Positions 19,531 to 27,877 of a stretch of DNA of 64,000 nt are shown one piece after another. A program made the translations under genes and the position numbers. Positions within the stretch are counted from its first letter, which is position 1; the number at the start of each line of letters is the position of its first letter. The notes below the pieces were generated by a model. It was given only the letters and a program-made list of their open reading frames with translations. It did not search any database and was not told the DNA's origin. The stretch is from the NCBI GenBank assembly GCA_035340715.1, contig DAOQTX010000001.1, positions 72,382-136,381 of the forward strand, given 5' to 3'. Source of the stretch: DAOQTX01 sp035340715. Its GTDB lineage: Bacteria > Bacteroidota > Bacteroidia > AKYH767-A > OLB10.

Positions 19531-20244
19531 TTATTTGTGAGAAATAATCAATTTAGTTGTGCCAGCATGTTTACCGTTGTTCATCAACGAGCAAAAATAA
19601 ACTCCGTTCTGCAACTCTTTAGTATCGATCAGTAATACGCCTTGCTTTTTAGTAATCGGCATTTCAATTACTTTGGTTCCTAACATGTTATAAATTTCTA
19701 AGCGGTAACTGTTGTTGTCATACAACTTATAGTTTAACATGGTAAAGTTATCGGCAGGATTTGGTCTTGGTGTGGCTATATAAGATTTAGCACTTTCATT
19801 TATCGAAGATGTTAATGTTACATCATATCCAAATGTAAGACTGGCTGAATCAGAAGGATTATTTACATCATAAAATCGATAGGTAGCGGTACTAGAACCA
19901 GCAATACCAAAATGATTCAACTGACTCTTAAAAGTATTATCCGCAGAGCCTCCACTAATGGTAGCCGGAACCGGAGGATAGGTAGTATTAAATCCCCAGC
20001 AAGAAGTGATGAAACAGAAGTTATTATAATGTCCTGGAGCTAAAGTTTGACTAGTTCTTTCAAGAGAAACATCCATTGAAGAAACTCCATTATTTTGAAT
20101 AGTCACATGGGCATCTAATGGTGGGTCATTCACCGTTCCACTCATGTTTAATGTATAATTGGTTAGGAATAGATTCTGAGCGAATAAAGTTCCTGAGCAG
20201 ATCAATAGACTAAATAAAAATGTAATAGCTAGATGTTTACGCAT
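19531..20244 (-). CDS. Secreted protein with T9SS type A sorting domain
   Basis: A 237-residue exported protein. A Sec signal peptide covers about residues 1-22 (LAITFLFSLLICSGTLFAQ). The middle (about 25-150) is a short all-beta region with two cysteines, which I do not recognise. The last ~75 residues are a type A sorting domain: a PNPADN start, YRLEIYNMLGTKV, an LQNGVYFCSL strand and a basic end. T9SS would remove the tail and attach or release the protein at the cell surface. Single gene with its own -7 box and a strong terminator. Confidence 0.85.
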   Translation of the reverse strand: MRKHLAITFLFSLLICSGTLFAQNLFLTNYTLNMSGTVNDPPLDAHVTIQNNGVSSMDVSLERTSQTLAPGHYNNFCFITSCWGFNTTYPPVPATISGGSADNTFKSQLNHFGIAGSSTATYRFYDVNNPSDSASLTFGYDVTLTSSINESAKSYIATPRPNPADNFTMLNYKLYDNNSYRLEIYNMLGTKVIEMPITKKQGVLLIDTKELQNGVYFCSLMNNGKHAGTTKLIISHK

Positions 20245-20272
20245 TTTTAGTTTAATTTTTGGTATTAACTCA

Positions 20273-20280
20273 CAAATATA
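20273..20280 (-). promoter_or_regulatory. TAnnTTTG -7 promoter box for the T9SS cargo gene
   Basis: Minus-strand TATATTTG, an exact consensus match, 28 bases upstream of the ATG at 20244. It lies in the 166-base divergent gap shared with the Omp28-like gene. Confidence 0.5.
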
Positions 20281-20410
20281 GCTATAAATAATGAATATGT
20301 AAATGTCATTTTTTGGTATTTTATTACCATGATTTGCAATTCTTTATAAGATTTTGTTCATTTGAGATACGTTTTCAATATCTCATTACACTAACTAAAA
20401 TCTAATATCT

Positions 20411-22312
20411 ATGAAAAAACTCTTTACTCTAGGAGTTGCTTTTTGCTTTTTGAGCATGGCAACTTTCGCACAATCACAGCGTCTTGTTTTGTTTGAGCAA
20501 TTTACTCAAGCCTCTTGTGGACCATGTGCCGCTACAAATCCTTCATTAAACCTTTTATTAAACGGTAACGAAAATAAAATTGTCAGCTTAAAGCATCAAA
20601 CCTCTTGGCCAGGGACTGACCCAATGAACACACAAAACCCAAGTGATGTAGCTACTCGTGTTACGTATTACAATGTAGGCGGGGTACCTGATGCAGTTAT
20701 TGATGGAAATGCATGGCATAATCATCCTGCAGGAGTTAATCAAACCTTAATAGACAACCGTTTTAATGCACCCTCAAATTTTGAAATAGAAGTTTTGCAT
20801 TCGTACAATACGGCAAAAGACACAATGTTTATCACCGTTGAAGTAACTGCTACGGCTGCCATCAGCACTCCAAATACTGTACTACAATTGGGTGTTGCTG
20901 AACGTAATATTTATTTCGCAAATCCTCCAGGATCGAATGGTGAAAAACATTTTGAAGGTGTGTTGAGAAAAATGCTTCCTAATGCCAACGGAACACCTGT
21001 TCCGGCTAGTTTTGCTATGAATGATGTATTTTCATATACCGTAGCATGGCCGATTGCATCATATATATATAATAAAAATCAATTGTGTGCAGTAGCCTTT
21101 ATACAGAACAATACCAGTAAAGAGGTATATCAAGCAGGCTTTAGTCGTACACTTATGGATTTAGACGCTGGTATGACCAATGTATCTGGCATGGATTATT
21201 ATAATTGCAATACAAGCATTACTCCAAGTGTTGAAATAACCAATTTTGGAACCGATGCCATAACTTCTTTGAACGTTAATTACAAAATTGATAATGGCGC
21301 TGTAACCAGTATACCTTGGACAGGTACTTTAGGAGGTTGGTCTGGTCCATTCAATACGTATAACAAAACAACTTTCACACTTCCAAGTATCACCGTTACT
21401 CCAGGAATGCATAGCATTGAAATTTATACTTCTGCTCCAAATGGAGGAACTGATCTTGATGCGAATAATGATAAGTATACTGCTACTTTCTTTGTTTCTG
21501 GTAACATCTCTTCTGTTCCCGTGGTTGAAGGATTTGTTAGCACAGCTTTCCCTCCGACCGATTGGGCGAGAAACAATCCGGATAATGGTCCAACTTGGAC
21601 ACGTGCGGTAAATGCAGGTGGATTCGGAACAAGCACCAATTCGGCTAAAATGGATTTCTATAATTCAACCGATGGAAATATCGATGAATTGTATGTTCCA
21701 AGAGTTAACCTATCTAATTCTGTTATACCTATCACTTTAGAATTTGATGTGGCCCATGCCACTTATGGTACAGCTTATATTGATCGTTTAGATGTATTGG
21801 CTTCTTCCGACTGTGGCCAAACATGGAACACCGTATATACCAAAAGTTATCCTGCTTTGAGTACTGTAACAAACCCTGTTACTGCTGCATTTACACCCAC
21901 TGCAGCTCAGTGGAGAGCAGAATCAGTAAACTTGGATAGTTATGCAGGTCAGCCAGAATTGTTGTTGGTGTTTAGAGGAATAAGCGGTTATGGTAACAAC
22001 TTATACATTGATAATATAAATGTAGCTGATCTTGCTGCTTCTGTTTATCAAAATACCTTTGATCAATCGTTTGAAATTTATCCAAACCCAAGCAATGGCG
22101 TATTTAATGTGCGCAGCACTGAAAACTTTAACGATGATCTGAACATTGTAATAAGCAATGTGATTGGTCAGGAAGTTATACGCTTGCAAAATGTTTCGTT
22201 GAATCAAGCCGGACTACTTATCGATTTAAGTAAGCAGCTTTCTGGTACATATTTCGTTCGTATTTTCAATGAAGAAAATGTGACGACTCAGAAGATAACA
22301 TTGACGAAATAA
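20411..22312 (+). CDS. Omp28-like secreted protein with CGPC motif and T9SS sorting domain
   Basis: A 633-residue exported protein. A signal peptide (residues 1-20, ends ATFAQ) is followed by a thioredoxin-like Omp28 domain with a CxxC pair at Cys36/Cys39 (ASCGPCAAT) and a NVGGVPDAV loop where thioredoxins carry the cis-Pro. The middle holds a beta-sandwich region, then a choice-of-anchor/MAM-like domain (about residues 370-545, GFVSTAFPPTDWARNN...). The end is a type A sorting domain (YPNPSNGVFNV ... KITLTK). Omp28 family function is not established; the intact active-site-like CGPC argues for surface thiol-disulphide chemistry. A terminator follows directly. Confidence 0.85.
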   Translation: MKKLFTLGVAFCFLSMATFAQSQRLVLFEQFTQASCGPCAATNPSLNLLLNGNENKIVSLKHQTSWPGTDPMNTQNPSDVATRVTYYNVGGVPDAVIDGNAWHNHPAGVNQTLIDNRFNAPSNFEIEVLHSYNTAKDTMFITVEVTATAAISTPNTVLQLGVAERNIYFANPPGSNGEKHFEGVLRKMLPNANGTPVPASFAMNDVFSYTVAWPIASYIYNKNQLCAVAFIQNNTSKEVYQAGFSRTLMDLDAGMTNVSGMDYYNCNTSITPSVEITNFGTDAITSLNVNYKIDNGAVTSIPWTGTLGGWSGPFNTYNKTTFTLPSITVTPGMHSIEIYTSAPNGGTDLDANNDKYTATFFVSGNISSVPVVEGFVSTAFPPTDWARNNPDNGPTWTRAVNAGGFGTSTNSAKMDFYNSTDGNIDELYVPRVNLSNSVIPITLEFDVAHATYGTAYIDRLDVLASSDCGQTWNTVYTKSYPALSTVTNPVTAAFTPTAAQWRAESVNLDSYAGQPELLLVFRGISGYGNNLYIDNINVADLAASVYQNTFDQSFEIYPNPSNGVFNVRSTENFNDDLNIVISNVIGQEVIRLQNVSLNQAGLLIDLSKQLSGTYFVRIFNEENVTTQKITLTK

Positions 22313-22331
22313 AATAAAGGTCTGATATTTG

Positions 22332-22361
22332 AAAAGGCTTAGTTCAATACTAAGCCTTTTT
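22332..22361 (+). terminator. Rho-independent terminator after the Omp28-like gene
   Basis: A perfect 12-bp stem (arms 22332-22343 and 22349-22360, AAAAGGCTTAGT/ACTAAGCCTTTT) with a 5-base loop, ending in a T run. It separates the gene at 20411 from tlpA-like at 22390. Confidence 0.9.
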
Positions 22362-22389
22362 ATTTACTAGAAAATTTCTATAATTGATT

Positions 22390-22899
22390 ATGAAAAAACT
22401 AATAATTTTTGTATTATTTTTAAGCTTTTCGTTCATCTCATTTGCTCAGGAGAGTGAATCATTTCAAATGCCATCCATTACCTTAAAAGATATGGACGGA
22501 AATACAATTAATACTAGTGAACTAAAAAACGATGGGAAACCTTTAATCATTTCTTTTTGGGCAACCTGGTGTAAACCTTGTGTGAATGAACTTAGTACCA
22601 TTGCAGAAAACTATAGCGATTGGCAAGATGAAACAGGTGTAAAACTTATTGCTATTTCTATTGATAACTCACGTACGTCAAATAATGTGAAACCATTTGT
22701 AAATGGAAAAAGTTGGGACTATGAAGTATTGTTGGATGTAAATGGAGATTTTAAAAGAGCCATGAATGTGAATACTGTACCTCATACATTTTTATTTGAT
22801 GGAAATATGAAGTTATTGAATCAACATACCAGTTATGCCCCAGGTGATGAAATTAAACTTTACGAAAAAGTTAAAAGCGCTGCCGTGTCAAGTAAGTAA
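22390..22899 (+). CDS. TlpA-family thioredoxin-like protein
   Basis: A periplasmic thiol-disulphide oxidoreductase of 169 residues. The start is the ATG at 22390 (MKKLIIFVLF); a TTG two codons upstream is possible but less likely. A signal peptide covers about residues 1-19 (FSFISFAQ). The thioredoxin fold has WATWCKPC in the strand-helix turn (about Cys59 and Cys62) and the cis-Pro loop NTVPHTFLFD. It is flanked by terminators on both sides (22332-22361 and 22925-22963), so it may be a single-gene unit. It lies between two Omp28-like proteins that also carry CxxC pairs. Confidence 0.9.
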   Translation: MKKLIIFVLFLSFSFISFAQESESFQMPSITLKDMDGNTINTSELKNDGKPLIISFWATWCKPCVNELSTIAENYSDWQDETGVKLIAISIDNSRTSNNVKPFVNGKSWDYEVLLDVNGDFKRAMNVNTVPHTFLFDGNMKLLNQHTSYAPGDEIKLYEKVKSAAVSSK

Positions 22900-22924
22900 T
22901 ACATCTCTTTTATATACCGTTCAG

Positions 22925-22963
22925 AAACCGTAATATCGCATTCAGTGATAATACGGTTTTTTT
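22925..22963 (+). terminator. Terminator/attenuator hairpin abutting the next start codon
   Basis: Arms AAACCGTA (22925-22932) and TACGGTTT (22952-22959) pair perfectly, extended inside by TATC/GATA, and the hairpin ends in a T7 run at 22957-22963. The next base begins the ATG of the gene at 22964. As a terminator it ends the tlpA-like unit; being fused to the start codon it could also act as an attenuator. Confidence 0.75.
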
Positions 22964-24601
22964 ATGCGAATAAAATTTAGTCTTCTTTACTTCCTAATTT
23001 TAATCTCATCGGCTTCCTTTGCACAAGTTTTACAAAACAGTCAAATCAACGGAAGTTTTCAGATTGATGGGCAATATTATCAAACCGACTCTGCTATAGG
23101 CGCTTACGCTCCTGCGCAAGACATCGATTTAATGGGATTTGGAAACCTAACCTTTACGAACGGACCCTTCACTGCTGGAGTTCGATATGAATCATATAAC
23201 AATGCCATTGTTGGTTATGATCAAAGATACAATGGAAGCGAAATCGTTCATCGGTACGCCCAATACAACAACGATGGATTGGATATTACAATTGGAAATT
23301 TTTACGAGCAATTTGGCAATGGATTAATTTTCCGATCCTATCAAGATTGGTCTTTAGGATATGACAATGCAATGGATGGAATTAGAGTCGTATTCGAACC
23401 CACCAAAGGCATTCGATTAAAAGGGGCCTATGGCAAGCAAAGATTTTTTTATGAAAATGGCCCAGGTATAGTGAGAGGCATTGATGGCGAAATATCCATC
23501 AATGATTTTTTGTCAAACTATAAAGAATCGTGGAGTAGCAAAAAATTAAAAACTGTACTAGGCGCTTCGGTTGTAAGTAAATATCAAAAGGATAATGATC
23601 CATTGCGTAAACTTCCTGAAAATGTTTTAGCTTATGCGTTAAGAGCCAATATTAATTACAACGACTTTTTTCTACTCAGTGAATACGCTTACAAATACAA
23701 CGATCCTTCAACCGGGAATGGATTGATTTATAAACCAGGAAACGCTTTATATCTAGTGAGTGGTTACAGCAAAAAAGGAATCGGGCTTACTGTATCGGGT
23801 AAATGGATAGACAACATGAACTTCAGATCTGATCGTGCTGCAGTACTCAACGATTTAAGTATTAATTTTTTACCCGCCTTGCCTAAAGAGCAAACCTATC
23901 GATTGGCAACATTATACCCTTATGGAACGCAATCGAATGGAGAATTTAGTGGGAAAGCAGAATTGTATTATCGTTTCCAACCAAAAACTAAGTTAGGTGG
24001 TAAATATGGTACACAAATAAATTTAAGCTCTTCAATGGTCCAGTCTATTGATACTGATTCGGCCACTTCAAAAGAATTTGGTCCAAAATCAAATTTTCTA
24101 ACTCCGGGAGATGAAAGATATTTCAGAGATGTAAATTTTGAAATTGAAAAAAAGATCAGTCCAAATTTTAAAGGGTCAGCACAGTACATATATACCGAAT
24201 ACAACAAGAATGTAATTGAAGGAAAAGTGGGTGCAGATTATGTTTACGCACACATCAATATTATCGAGTTTTATTATAAAATTAATACAACTCATAATAT
24301 CCGAACAGAACTACAACATTTGTTTACCGATCAGGATAAAAAGAATTGGGTGATGGCATTGATCGAATATAGCATTGCCCCTCATTGGTTTATTACCGCT
24401 TATGACGAATACAATTATGGTAATGAAAAATCAAAAGAACGCATTCACTATTTGAATGGAAACATAGTATATGCTTTTGGTTCTAACCGAATCAGTATTG
24501 GATACGGTAAGTTAAGGGCTGGTTTGTTGTGTGTAGGAGGAGTTTGTAGAGTTGTTCCGGCCTCAAGCGGATTAACATTTTCAATTACATCCTCCTTTTA
24601 A
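22964..24601 (+). CDS. Predicted outer-membrane beta-barrel protein, DUF6029-like
   Basis: A 545-residue exported protein with a signal peptide (residues 1-20, FLILISSASFAQ). The rest shows many alternating strands ending in aromatic residues and the motif YAQYNNDGLDITIGNFYEQFGNGL, which I associate with the DUF6029 family of Bacteroidota. The family has no known function. The C-terminus ends in a hydrophobic strand with a terminal Phe (SGLTFSITSSF), as in outer-membrane barrels. It lies 13 bases before the Omp28-like lipoprotein gene and is probably co-transcribed with it. A terminator hairpin ends directly at its ATG, so its expression may depend on read-through or a promoter I cannot see. 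Confidence 0.78.
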   Translation: MRIKFSLLYFLILISSASFAQVLQNSQINGSFQIDGQYYQTDSAIGAYAPAQDIDLMGFGNLTFTNGPFTAGVRYESYNNAIVGYDQRYNGSEIVHRYAQYNNDGLDITIGNFYEQFGNGLIFRSYQDWSLGYDNAMDGIRVVFEPTKGIRLKGAYGKQRFFYENGPGIVRGIDGEISINDFLSNYKESWSSKKLKTVLGASVVSKYQKDNDPLRKLPENVLAYALRANINYNDFFLLSEYAYKYNDPSTGNGLIYKPGNALYLVSGYSKKGIGLTVSGKWIDNMNFRSDRAAVLNDLSINFLPALPKEQTYRLATLYPYGTQSNGEFSGKAELYYRFQPKTKLGGKYGTQINLSSSMVQSIDTDSATSKEFGPKSNFLTPGDERYFRDVNFEIEKKISPNFKGSAQYIYTEYNKNVIEGKVGADYVYAHINIIEFYYKINTTHNIRTELQHLFTDQDKKNWVMALIEYSIAPHWFITAYDEYNYGNEKSKERIHYLNGNIVYAFGSNRISIGYGKLRAGLLCVGGVCRVVPASSGLTFSITSSF

Positions 24602-24614
24602 TATCTTTGAATAT

Positions 24615-25490
24615 ATGAACCGAAACTCAACTCTATTTTATTCTTACCTATTACAAATTTGTTTCGTATTTGTACTCAGCTTTTCTGCTTGTGATATCAT
24701 TAAAGAACCTTATTTAGAAGAAGGAGGCGGGAATGGTACAAATGATTCAGTTCTTCGAAAAGTAATCATTGAAGATTTTACGGGTCACTTATGTGCCAAT
24801 TGTCCTGATGCCCATCGCGAATCAGACGCCTTAAAAAATATTTTTGGCAAACAACTGATCGTATTGAGTATTCACTCCGGAGATTTTGCCATACCCCTTC
24901 CAGCCGGAGCACCAAAATATACCTATGATTTTAGAACACCTGAAGGAAATGAGTTGAACAATTACTTTCAATTAATGAGTTGGCCAAATGGTGTGGTGAA
25001 TCGAACTTCATACGGAGGAAGCTTACTTCTAAATTATCCAAGTTGGGGAGCAGCAGTGGGTGATCTAATTAACCTACCTGCTGAAGCTCAGATTGAACTA
25101 GACCATTCTTACGACAGTACGACTCGAACACTCAATACAACCATCAGTGTTGAGATGTTAGAAGATATGAATGGCATATTAAAAGTTTGTGCATTTATTG
25201 TAGAAGACAGTATTATCAACTGGCAATTGGATGATAAAGCAACCCCTAAGGATGTACAATTCTATGTGCATAAACATGTTTTACGAGGATCGCTTTTTGC
25301 CCCACCCCACAATACATGGGGAAAGGAGATCGCCAATGGCCCTGTTTCCTCTGGCGATACATTTACTCTACAAGAAAGTAAAAACATCTCTGCTAATTAT
25401 AATGAGAATCAAGTATCAGTAATTGCATACATCTACAACGATGTTACCAAAGAAATTATACAAGCTGAAGAAGCGAAAATCCTTCCTTAA
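24615..25490 (+). CDS. Omp28-like lipoprotein with CANC motif
   Basis: A 291-residue protein. A signal peptide ends in a lipobox-like FSAC, with Cys26 the likely lipidated residue, followed by a Gly-rich tether. The Omp28/thioredoxin-like domain starts with VIIEDFTGHLCANCPDAH, a CxxC pair at Cys60/Cys63, and has an SWPNGVVNR loop. Unlike the protein at 20411 it has no sorting domain, so it should stay lipid-anchored at a membrane. It follows the DUF6029-like gene by 13 bases and overlaps the next reading frame. Its role is unknown; redox chemistry is inferred only from the CxxC. Confidence 0.82.
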   Translation: MNRNSTLFYSYLLQICFVFVLSFSACDIIKEPYLEEGGGNGTNDSVLRKVIIEDFTGHLCANCPDAHRESDALKNIFGKQLIVLSIHSGDFAIPLPAGAPKYTYDFRTPEGNELNNYFQLMSWPNGVVNRTSYGGSLLLNYPSWGAAVGDLINLPAEAQIELDHSYDSTTRTLNTTISVEMLEDMNGILKVCAFIVEDSIINWQLDDKATPKDVQFYVHKHVLRGSLFAPPHNTWGKEIANGPVSSGDTFTLQESKNISANYNENQVSVIAYIYNDVTKEIIQAEEAKILP

Positions 25491-26097
25491 TCGAGGCATA
25501 ATTTTATTGTTTCTGATATTTTTTGGTTCAGAAATTTCTCTTGCTCAAGATTTTATGGCAGGTGTTAAAGCAGGTGTTGCTGCTTCACAAATTTCAGGAG
25601 ACAAATTGTCGGGCTTTAATAAGGCTGGTATTGTAGCTGGTGCTTTTATTCACAATAGAATTAAACCAAACTTTTCTGTAGGTTTAGAGTTATTATACAC
25701 GCAGAAAGGAAGCCGAAAAAATTCGAATCCCAGTGATGGAGATTTTGATTCGTATTTATTGAGATTAAACTATATAGAAATGCCGGTTCTCTTAAAATAC
25801 CTTCAATCCAATACCTTTACGTTTGAATTAGGACCCGGGGTAGCTTATCTTCTTCACGAATACGAAGAAGATCAGAATGGTGAACTTCCCAATCGAGAAT
25901 CCTTCAATAAAATGGAATGGTTTGCACATATCGCCATGCACTATCATTTTCATCCTCAAATTAGTATTCAGACACGAGGCAGTTATTCATTTCTGCCGGT
26001 CAGACCTCATAAAGGGAATTCAACCCTCTATTTTAACAAAGGGCAATACAATACCGTTATTAGTATAAGTTTAAATTATCACTTTAATCGAAATTGA
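25441..26097 (+). CDS. PorT-family outer-membrane beta-barrel protein
   Basis: About 218 residues. The hydrophobic signal (GIILLFLIFFGSEISLAQ) is preceded by a long basic n-region. The mature part is a small barrel: AGVKAGVAASQISG at the start, SVGLELLYTQKGSRKN, YIEMPVLLKY and ELGPGVAYLL are hallmarks of the PorT/OMP_b-brl_2 group. The start is uncertain: the reading frame allows ATG at 25423 or 25441, both inside the upstream lipoprotein gene (overlap 50-68 bases); the nearer one is chosen. The stop shares TTGA with the ubiX start. This is a generic PorT-like barrel and should not be equated with the T9SS protein PorT. Confidence 0.8.
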   Translation: MLPKKLYKLKKRKSFLNRGIILLFLIFFGSEISLAQDFMAGVKAGVAASQISGDKLSGFNKAGIVAGAFIHNRIKPNFSVGLELLYTQKGSRKNSNPSDGDFDSYLLRLNYIEMPVLLKYLQSNTFTFELGPGVAYLLHEYEEDQNGELPNRESFNKMEWFAHIAMHYHFHPQISIQTRGSYSFLPVRPHKGNSTLYFNKGQYNTVISISLNYHFNRN

Positions 26098-26666
26098 GCA
26101 CAAATAATAAAATAGTATTGGCCGTGAGTGGCGCTTCCGGATCGCTTTATGCTAAAGTGTTAATGGATAAACTCTCTCAACTTCATTCACAATGGGAAGA
26201 AGTGGCTATTTTGATGAGCACTAATGCCAAAGAAATTTGGAAACAAGAAATTGGAGTAGATTTTGTCAAGCCCTATGGATTTTCATATTACGATAAATAT
26301 GATTTTAATGCTCCCTTTGCCAGTGGATCATCAAGCTTTAAAACCATGATCGTTTGTCCATGTTCTATGGGGACTTTAGGACGAATTGCCGCGGGTGTAT
26401 CGGATGACCTCACTACTCGTGCAGCTGATGTAATGCTAAAAGAAAGGAGAAAGTTGATCCTTGTTACACGCGATACTCCTTTAAGTTTGATCCACATTAA
26501 TAACATGAAAACGGTAACAGAATCTGGGGCAATAGTTTTGCCTGCCTCTCCATCTTTTTATAGCAAGCCCAATACTTTTGAACAATTGATTTCGAGTGTC
26601 GCTGATCGAATTATCGATCTTATTGGTTTACAGCAAGAAACATACCGATGGAATGAAAAAACATAA
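26094..26666 (+). CDS. ubiX: Flavin prenyltransferase UbiX
   Basis: A 190-residue enzyme that prenylates FMN to make the cofactor of UbiD decarboxylases. It opens with the Rossmann-like VLAVSGASGSLYA, has the CPCSMGTLGRIAAGVSDDL flavin region and the prenyl-phosphate site RRKLILVTRDTPLSLIHI. The start is TTG at 26094, which shares TTGA with the stop of the barrel protein gene, so translation is probably coupled. No ubiD is visible in the window. Confidence 0.93.
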   Translation: MSTNNKIVLAVSGASGSLYAKVLMDKLSQLHSQWEEVAILMSTNAKEIWKQEIGVDFVKPYGFSYYDKYDFNAPFASGSSSFKTMIVCPCSMGTLGRIAAGVSDDLTTRAADVMLKERRKLILVTRDTPLSLIHINNMKTVTESGAIVLPASPSFYSKPNTFEQLISSVADRIIDLIGLQQETYRWNEKT

Positions 26667-26771
26667 ATTTTCAACGTTGATAAAGTAAGGTTTTTATCCT
26701 TTTTTCTCTTGACGAAGTCTTCAACATAGTGTATATTCACGATTCAAATTTGCTCAAAATCTTTTAGCATT

Positions 26772-26951
26772 ATGTTTGAGTACACAAAAGAAGTCTTGAC
26801 AAAAGTTAGTTTCGATAAAGCGTTATTTCGAAAAGAGTTAATCAAAGCCGTTAAATGGCTTAAAGCTGATGAAAGAAGAATGCTGATGATTTGGTGTTTG
26901 ACTACATTCGGTCACTTGTATACCGATGTGATCAAAGAAGTATTTCGCTAG
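26772..26951 (+). CDS. Small 59-residue basic protein of unknown function
   Basis: An ATG-to-TAG frame of 59 residues, predicted all-helical and basic with a Trp/Leu/Met-rich core. It begins MFEYTKEVLTKVSFDKALF and ends HLYTDVIKEVFR, with a KAVKWLKADERRML helix between. There is no signal peptide or membrane helix. Support for it being real: codon use like its neighbours, an otherwise empty 280-base gap, and a TAG stop that interlocks with the queG stop on the other strand through the palindrome CTAG (26948-26951). I recall similar short cytoplasmic proteins in Bacteroidota but cannot name a family. Confidence 0.65.
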   Translation: MFEYTKEVLTKVSFDKALFRKELIKAVKWLKADERRMLMIWCLTTFGHLYTDVIKEVFR

Positions 26952-27877
26952 CCATTACTTTTTAGAAGTTTCGCATTTTCTACGATTCTTTTGTAACCTG
27001 TCCTATTGATAGGTGAGTCTTTAAAAACTTGATCGAATGTCTCTTCGGTCATTTCAATCCACTCTTTATTCGACCATGTTCTAATCTCCTCCTTTATTTC
27101 AAATGACTTTGTTTTATGTGGTAATGAAAAGCGATTCCATGGGCATACGTCTTGACAAATATCGCATCCAAACAACCAACCTTTTAAAGAATCTACCATT
27201 GATGTTGGAATTTGTTCTTTCAATTCAATAGTAAAATAGCTGATGCATTTACTCCCGTCTACTACTTTATCCGCCACAATAGCATCGGTGGGACAAGCAT
27301 CTATACATTTAGTACAAGTGCCACAGTAATCTTTCATTTGCTGTGTTTCGTAATCTAGTTCAAGATCGATAATCAACTCAGCTAAAAAGAAGAAGGAGCC
27401 TTTCTTTGGATGTATTAAATTGGAATTTTTACCGATCCATCCCAAGTTTGATTTACGTGCCCAAACTTTATCCAAAACCGGTGCAGAATCAACAAATACT
27501 CGCCCATTAATTGTGCCTGCCTTTTCTTTAATCCGATTGAACAACTCAGTGAGTTTTTCTTTAATTACAAAGTGATAGTCTTTGCCGTAAGCATATTTTG
27601 AAATAGATGGAGTTCCTTTTTCCTGAACTTGAGAAGGGAAATAGTTGTACATCAAAGAAATTACCGTTTTGGCTCCGGGCACCAAAAGCTTAGGATTTAA
27701 TCGCTTATCAAAGTGATTTTCCATATACTGCATTTGGCCATGCATATTATTTCTTAGCCATTTTTCTAATCGAGGAGCATCTTCTTCCAAATATTCTGCT
27801 TTTGATATGCCACATGAGCTAAAGCCTAATGCTAAGCTCTGTTGTTTAAGAAAATTAGTGAGTTGTTGTTTATTCAA
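26948..27877 (-). CDS. queG: Epoxyqueuosine reductase QueG
   Basis: A 309-residue cobalamin and iron-sulphur enzyme that performs the last step of queuosine synthesis in tRNA. The N-terminal cobalamin-binding half includes VDSAPVLDKVWARKSNLGWIGKN with the catalytic Asp. The C-terminal ferredoxin-like half has two 4Fe-4S motifs, CGTCTKCIDACP and CDICQDVCPWN. The C-terminal HEAT repeat found in some members is absent, as in other short forms. The start is TTG at 27877 inside the end of ruvB (8-base overlap), so it is translated as part of the ruvB unit. Confidence 0.95.
   Translation of the reverse strand: MNKQQLTNFLKQQSLALGFSSCGISKAEYLEEDAPRLEKWLRNNMHGQMQYMENHFDKRLNPKLLVPGAKTVISLMYNYFPSQVQEKGTPSISKYAYGKDYHFVIKEKLTELFNRIKEKAGTINGRVFVDSAPVLDKVWARKSNLGWIGKNSNLIHPKKGSFFFLAELIIDLELDYETQQMKDYCGTCTKCIDACPTDAIVADKVVDGSKCISYFTIELKEQIPTSMVDSLKGWLFGCDICQDVCPWNRFSLPHKTKSFEIKEEIRTWSNKEWIEMTEETFDQVFKDSPINRTGYKRIVENAKLLKSNG

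Noticed and set aside
25423..26097. Gene for the T9SS component PorT
   Set aside because: Only the general small-barrel pattern of the PorT-like family is present; the family is large and the neighbours give no T9SS role specific to PorT.
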